Assembly (NCBI GenBank): GCA_018105865.1
Contig: CM030841.1
Location: 10,683,182-10,747,181 of the forward strand
Direction: 5' to 3'
DNA: 64,000 nucleotides
From: Metaphire vulgaris
Lineage: Eukaryota; Annelida; Clitellata; Crassiclitellata; Megascolecidae
Shown piece by piece: positions 60,611 to 64,000 of this stretch; position 1 is the first letter of the stretch, and each line of letters starts with the position of its first letter. The position numbers were made by a program, and so were the translations under genes. The notes under the pieces are model-generated. The model saw nothing but the letters and a program-made list of their open reading frames with translations, made no database searches and had not been told where the DNA came from.

Positions 60611-60853
60611 GCGTCTAGCGCCAGAGTGGGCCAACCCCGAAAAGTTAATTTCTGGGAAAACGACGTTAAAAGTTCATCATTATGGCTTGAAAGTCCTGAG
60701 AGAGCCGTAGTGTCATCTATCGAATATAACATAGTATTAATGAAACTGAGATGGCCCACTGTGGCACTGAAAGAGTTCATCGTGTGCTTATACATAATAC
60801 TATATACTTCAAAATGACCAATTTGCGGGTTGGCCCACTCTGGCGCTAGACGC
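60611..60853. mobile_element. MITE with 27-bp TIRs (GCGTCTAGCGCCAGAG)
   Basis: Left arm GCGTCTAGCGCCAGAGTGGG then CCAACCC, and its near-perfect inverse at 60826-60853. The inner GATGGCCCACTGTGGCACTG echoes the arm. Target duplication is not clear. The superfamily is unknown. Confidence 0.75.
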
Positions 60854-60929
60854 CTCATATTATTTTCTATTTTTAAATGGAATAATTATCATCAGCGATC
60901 TGTTAACAGTTAACATGTTAAGCGATTTT

Positions 60930-61246
60930 CCATACTCGTAGGATTTAGAAGACACGTAACAAAGGTATGTTCCTGGCAAAATTTTAAAAAGATACTTTTC
61001 TAGAAATTTAAAAATCTATTTCTCTTTTTGTTTTATTTGGCAAAATATGGTTAATATTTCTAATATTTTCCATATTTTTATTCGAATTAAATCAGAGCTT
61101 TCGGATTTCCATGCACTCAAAACGTAGATGATTCTTTTCAACTAACGTTCGCCAGATGGCCTAATGCATTTTTGTTATTACATGATATGATTAGAGTCGC
61201 TGACATGGGTCGCGGTTACAAAGTGCTTGAGTCTTTGGGAACCCCT
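60930..61246 (-). mobile_element. Inverted fragment of the 18409-19162 hAT family
   Basis: Matches 18480-18740 in inverse: AACGTTCGCCAGATGGCCTA, TTTGGCAAAATATGG and AAAGGTATGTTCCTGGCAAA. It ends TTTGGGAACCCCTG, the inverse of the CAGGGGTTCCCAAA terminus. Confidence 0.75.
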
Positions 61247-61254
61247 GCTTTAGA

Positions 61255-61466
61255 CAGTGATGTTAACAAGGACCGACCCCCCAAGGACGAGGATAAGGAC
61301 AAGGACCAACTCCCCAAGGACGAGGATAAGGACAAGGACCGAACCCCCAAGGACGAGGATAAGGACGAGGACTGACTCCCCAAGGACGAGGACAAGGACA
61401 AGGACTTCAAATTGGTCCTTAAGGAGTCCTTAAGGACAAGGACCAGGACAAGGATTAACATCACTG
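61255..61466. mobile_element. hAT-like MITE with 33-bp minisatellite interior
   Basis: Termini CAGTGATGTTAAC and GGATTAACATCACTG, flanks GCTTTAGA and GCTTTAGG (7 of 8). The interior is four or more copies of a 33-bp unit built of CCCCAAGGACGAGGATAAGG and ACAAGGAC. It sits 9 bp after the preceding hAT fragment. Confidence 0.88.
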
Positions 61467-61632
61467 GCTTTAGGCTGATTAATAATACACATTTAGGATT
61501 TGGGGTTTCCCAACATATGATGTTATTTATAGGGAAATAATTATAGCCAAAGCGTTGCATTGTACTAGGCTGGGAGCAGGCCGTACGAAGTGGGGGTGCA
61601 GCGTCTTTTACATGTAAAAATTCAGGCACAGT

Positions 61633-62185
61633 GCCCGGGGCCCCGCTCATCTTGGGGGCCCCGCGCCGCGCGCAAACTACTTATTTTTAACGTAGTATTA
61701 CCTTTTTTGCTTGTCAACATTCAAAAACGTTGGAGATTACCTTTTTTTGCTTGACAACATTGATCTTCACGTCTAGGGCCCCGCAGGCCGCCAGGAGCCC
61801 GGGGCCCCGCACTGGTTAAAGACGGCCCTGGGTGCAGCTGCACCCCTGGAAAAATTTAGGGGGTGCAGTGAACCCCCTAGAAAGAAGATGGTCTGCACCC
61901 TGTCTGCACCCCTTCCAGCTAAAATTGGCCCCCAAATTGCCAAAATTTGATAAAATTGGCCCAAAAATCGCCAAAATTTGCCAAAATTTGCAAAAAATCG
62001 ACAAAAATTTGCTAAAATTGGCCAAAAATTGCCAACAATTGCTAAAATTGGCCCAAAAATTACCAAAAATTGCCGAAAATTGCAAACATTTTGCAAAAAA
62101 TTATCTCGCTCCAAAGAAAAGTGTGAAATGACGCTACTGCTTTTCCTGGAGAAAATCTGCACCCCCTGCTGAAAATTCGTTCCGA
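61633..62185. mobile_element. Compound MITE region with AAAATTGGCC tandem array
   Basis: A MITE-like segment with CGGGGCCCCGCTC and CGGGGCCCCGCACTG ends and two GCTTG(T/A)CAACATT motifs (61632-61815) is followed by a GGGTGCAGCTGCACCCC palindrome. A tandem AAAATTGGCCNAAAAATTGCC array runs from 61920 to 62100 and ends CTGCACCCCCTGCTG. Boundaries are uncertain. Confidence 0.6.
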
Positions 62186-62258
62186 CGGGCCTGGCTGGGA
62201 GTGACCTGATTGTTGTAGTAGCTTGCAAGAAAATACCGACACGTGTATGTCCGATATT

Positions 62259-62572
62259 CAGTGGTGGTTCCACGTGGAGGGTGAGTGGGGATGCATTCCC
62301 CACTGGACTTTCGGACTTGTTTTCACTTGTGAAAAAAACAATTTTTTATTTATTTTTGAGGTAAAAGTCTAGTAAAGCTATGGGGAAAACTGCGGATGAC
62401 CTTTTTGGTTTGTCAGCCTATTTTTTGGTCAAAGTGTAGTAAAATTAGGGAAAAATTAACTTTTTGTCAGCCCTTTTCGGCAAAGTTTATTATTTTTTCT
62501 TCTCTTTTCATCCCCTCCAACTTCCTATGAGTTCATGTCATCCCCCACCAAGAAATCCTAGAACCGCCACTG
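62259..62572 (+). mobile_element. hAT-like MITE (CAGTGGNGGTTCC family, copy 3)
   Basis: Perfect 8-bp duplication CCGATATT (62251-62258 and 62573-62580). Ends CAGTGGTGGTTCCACG and TAGAACCGCCACTG. Contains GATGACCTTTTTGGTTTGTC. Confidence 0.93.
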
Positions 62573-62622
62573 CCGATATTGCTCGATTTTTTCACCGAAC
62601 AAATAGGCAAAGTACCGGATAG

Positions 62623-63286
62623 CAGTGGCGTCGCTAGGGGGTACTGGGGGGTGCGGACCGCACCGGGTGACACTGACACCACCCAGAGGGGTGACACCAA
62701 ACAGAGGAATTGGAAATGTTCAAATTGTATAAAACAGAGTCAACAGACGGAGCTCGTTCTCCTCGGGTTTCATAGCCAGTGGTGTAGCTCCACTGTGGAG
62801 CAAAGTGGAGCAATTGCTCCGGTCGGACCGCCCAGGTTCACTTGTAGGCTACAAATCGTGAAAAACCGACGAGGAAATGTTTGGAATAGGGTGGGAAGTA
62901 GACCAGGCATAATAGTTGGTTCTGCAAGACTGCAACTGGTTGGTTATAACTCTGCACTGTCTTTGTGTGGCTAAAATGCGCTAAGATTCAACTACGGGCA
63001 TGTGTAATTTTAAAAAATTTCCGGGGGTGACGTCAACCCGGATCCCTGCTAAAAGCGGAGGGAGGGAGAGGAGGGGAAAGGGGAGGAAGAGGTTAGGAAG
63101 GGAGTGGAGGGAGGAGAAGGCGGGTGTTTTGCTCCGGTCGCCATTTTTCCTAGCTACGCCAATGTTCATAGCCGATAATGTAGGGCCTAGTAAAGGAAGA
63201 TTTTGAAGAGGTCCATGGTGGAAGCCTGGACGGGTGACACCACGATTTTACCGCACTGGGTGACACCAACCCTAGCGACGCCACTG
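62623..63286. mobile_element. hAT-like element (CAGTGGCGTCGCTAGGG), interrupted
   Basis: Ends CAGTGGCGTCGCTAGGG and CCCTAGCGACGCCACTG are perfect inverses. Flanks CCGGATAG and CCGGACTG agree partly. GGTGACACCA words lie near both ends. A second element is inserted at 62777-63164. Confidence 0.88.
62777..63164. mobile_element. hAT-like element nested in 62623-63286
   Basis: Perfect 8-bp duplication TTCATAGC (62769-62776 and 63165-63172). Ends CAGTGGTGTAGCTCC and TAGCTACGCCAATG; GCTCCGGTCG occurs near both ends. 388 bp. Confidence 0.9.
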
Positions 63287-63325
63287 CCGGACTGTCCGGT
63301 TAAAAACCGTACATCTGACAACCCT

Positions 63326-63452
<127 letters not shown>

Positions 63453-64000
63453 TGATCATACCGCTCTGCCTTGCGGTGACTTGGCTCTTGGGTTTACTGT
63501 CTCCACAAAGAGGATGGATTGTGCTTTGTGGTAATTGGTCTTATATAGCGCTGTGGTTGAGTGCGTCCAATTGTGAACCTATAACAAAGGGACAATGCAA
63601 TCGGATTTATGTATACTTTGGGCTCTATAGGCCTATGCCTATAGAAAACTCGGAACAAGTGCTCCGAGAGGAAGATGATTTATTGTATTGATCACATTTT
63701 CACCTCCAGGATTTCTGGTCAAAAGCTGAATGGCTTTGCCAGAATTTTTATGATTCTGAGTTTATGCAAATGAGTTGATTATAATTACCGATATGCAAAT
63801 CATGAAAATATAAAAACTGCCTTTGAGACCATTTGCTGCTTTCAGTACTAGAGTCTGAGGTAATAAGGATAGAATTTTTGAGCTCATGATCAGATGAGGA
63901 GGTTTGGGACATTCTGCTTTTGCTGATGCGTCGTAGACTCGTAGGTTCATCCCAACGATTGATGACAGTAAAAATATTGTTAATTTAACCATCATGCATC

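Overview
This is a eukaryotic, animal-type window that is mostly non-coding. It is full of microsatellites and short non-autonomous transposons, with no bacterial-style gene packing. The frequent AGGCCTA-type words, the CT, AT, GATA and ATT arrays and the great diversity of short hAT-like elements fit a marine invertebrate. An invertebrate deuterostome such as an echinoderm is my weak guess.

The one protein-coding gene I can support is the 5' part of a voltage-gated calcium channel alpha-1 subunit of the Cav2 class (P/Q-, N-, R-type-like), on the + strand. Three exons are proposed: a probable N-terminal exon (30397-30991), an exon carrying the end of the cytoplasmic N-terminus up to the start of segment IS1 (36601-36834), and a 106-nt exon encoding IS1 (59350-59455). 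The second and third exons are separated by a 22,515-bp intron that begins ATATCCTTT and ends AC, with a TTCTTTGAC branch-site match just before the acceptor. This is a minor-class (U12-type) AT-AC intron, and it restores the Cav2 reading frame exactly. No ordinary GT-AG pair does this. The rest of the channel lies beyond the right edge.

Upstream of the gene (1-30396) there are no convincing exons, but 8690-9950 is a CpG-rich block with a perfect palindromic RFX X-box and two full CRE palindromes. It is a candidate distal promoter. Other CpG-rich blocks lie at 35600-36080 (just upstream of the second exon), 43230-43860 (with a second X-box) and 53170-53760.

The non-coding bulk consists of several dozen hAT-like MITEs (TIRs of CAG.../...CTG type). 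Most have an 8-bp target-site duplication that can be read directly, and some are nested. There are also Harbinger-like and piggyBac-like MITEs, LINE 3' ends with (ATT)n-type tails, two LINE reverse-transcriptase C-terminal remnants, tRNA-derived SINEs and a 5S-rRNA-like sequence. The clearest unexplained signals are a roughly 20-bp motif, GACGACCTTTTTTGCTTGTCAG-like, that recurs in many otherwise different MITE families, and hAT MITEs whose interior is wholly minisatellite.
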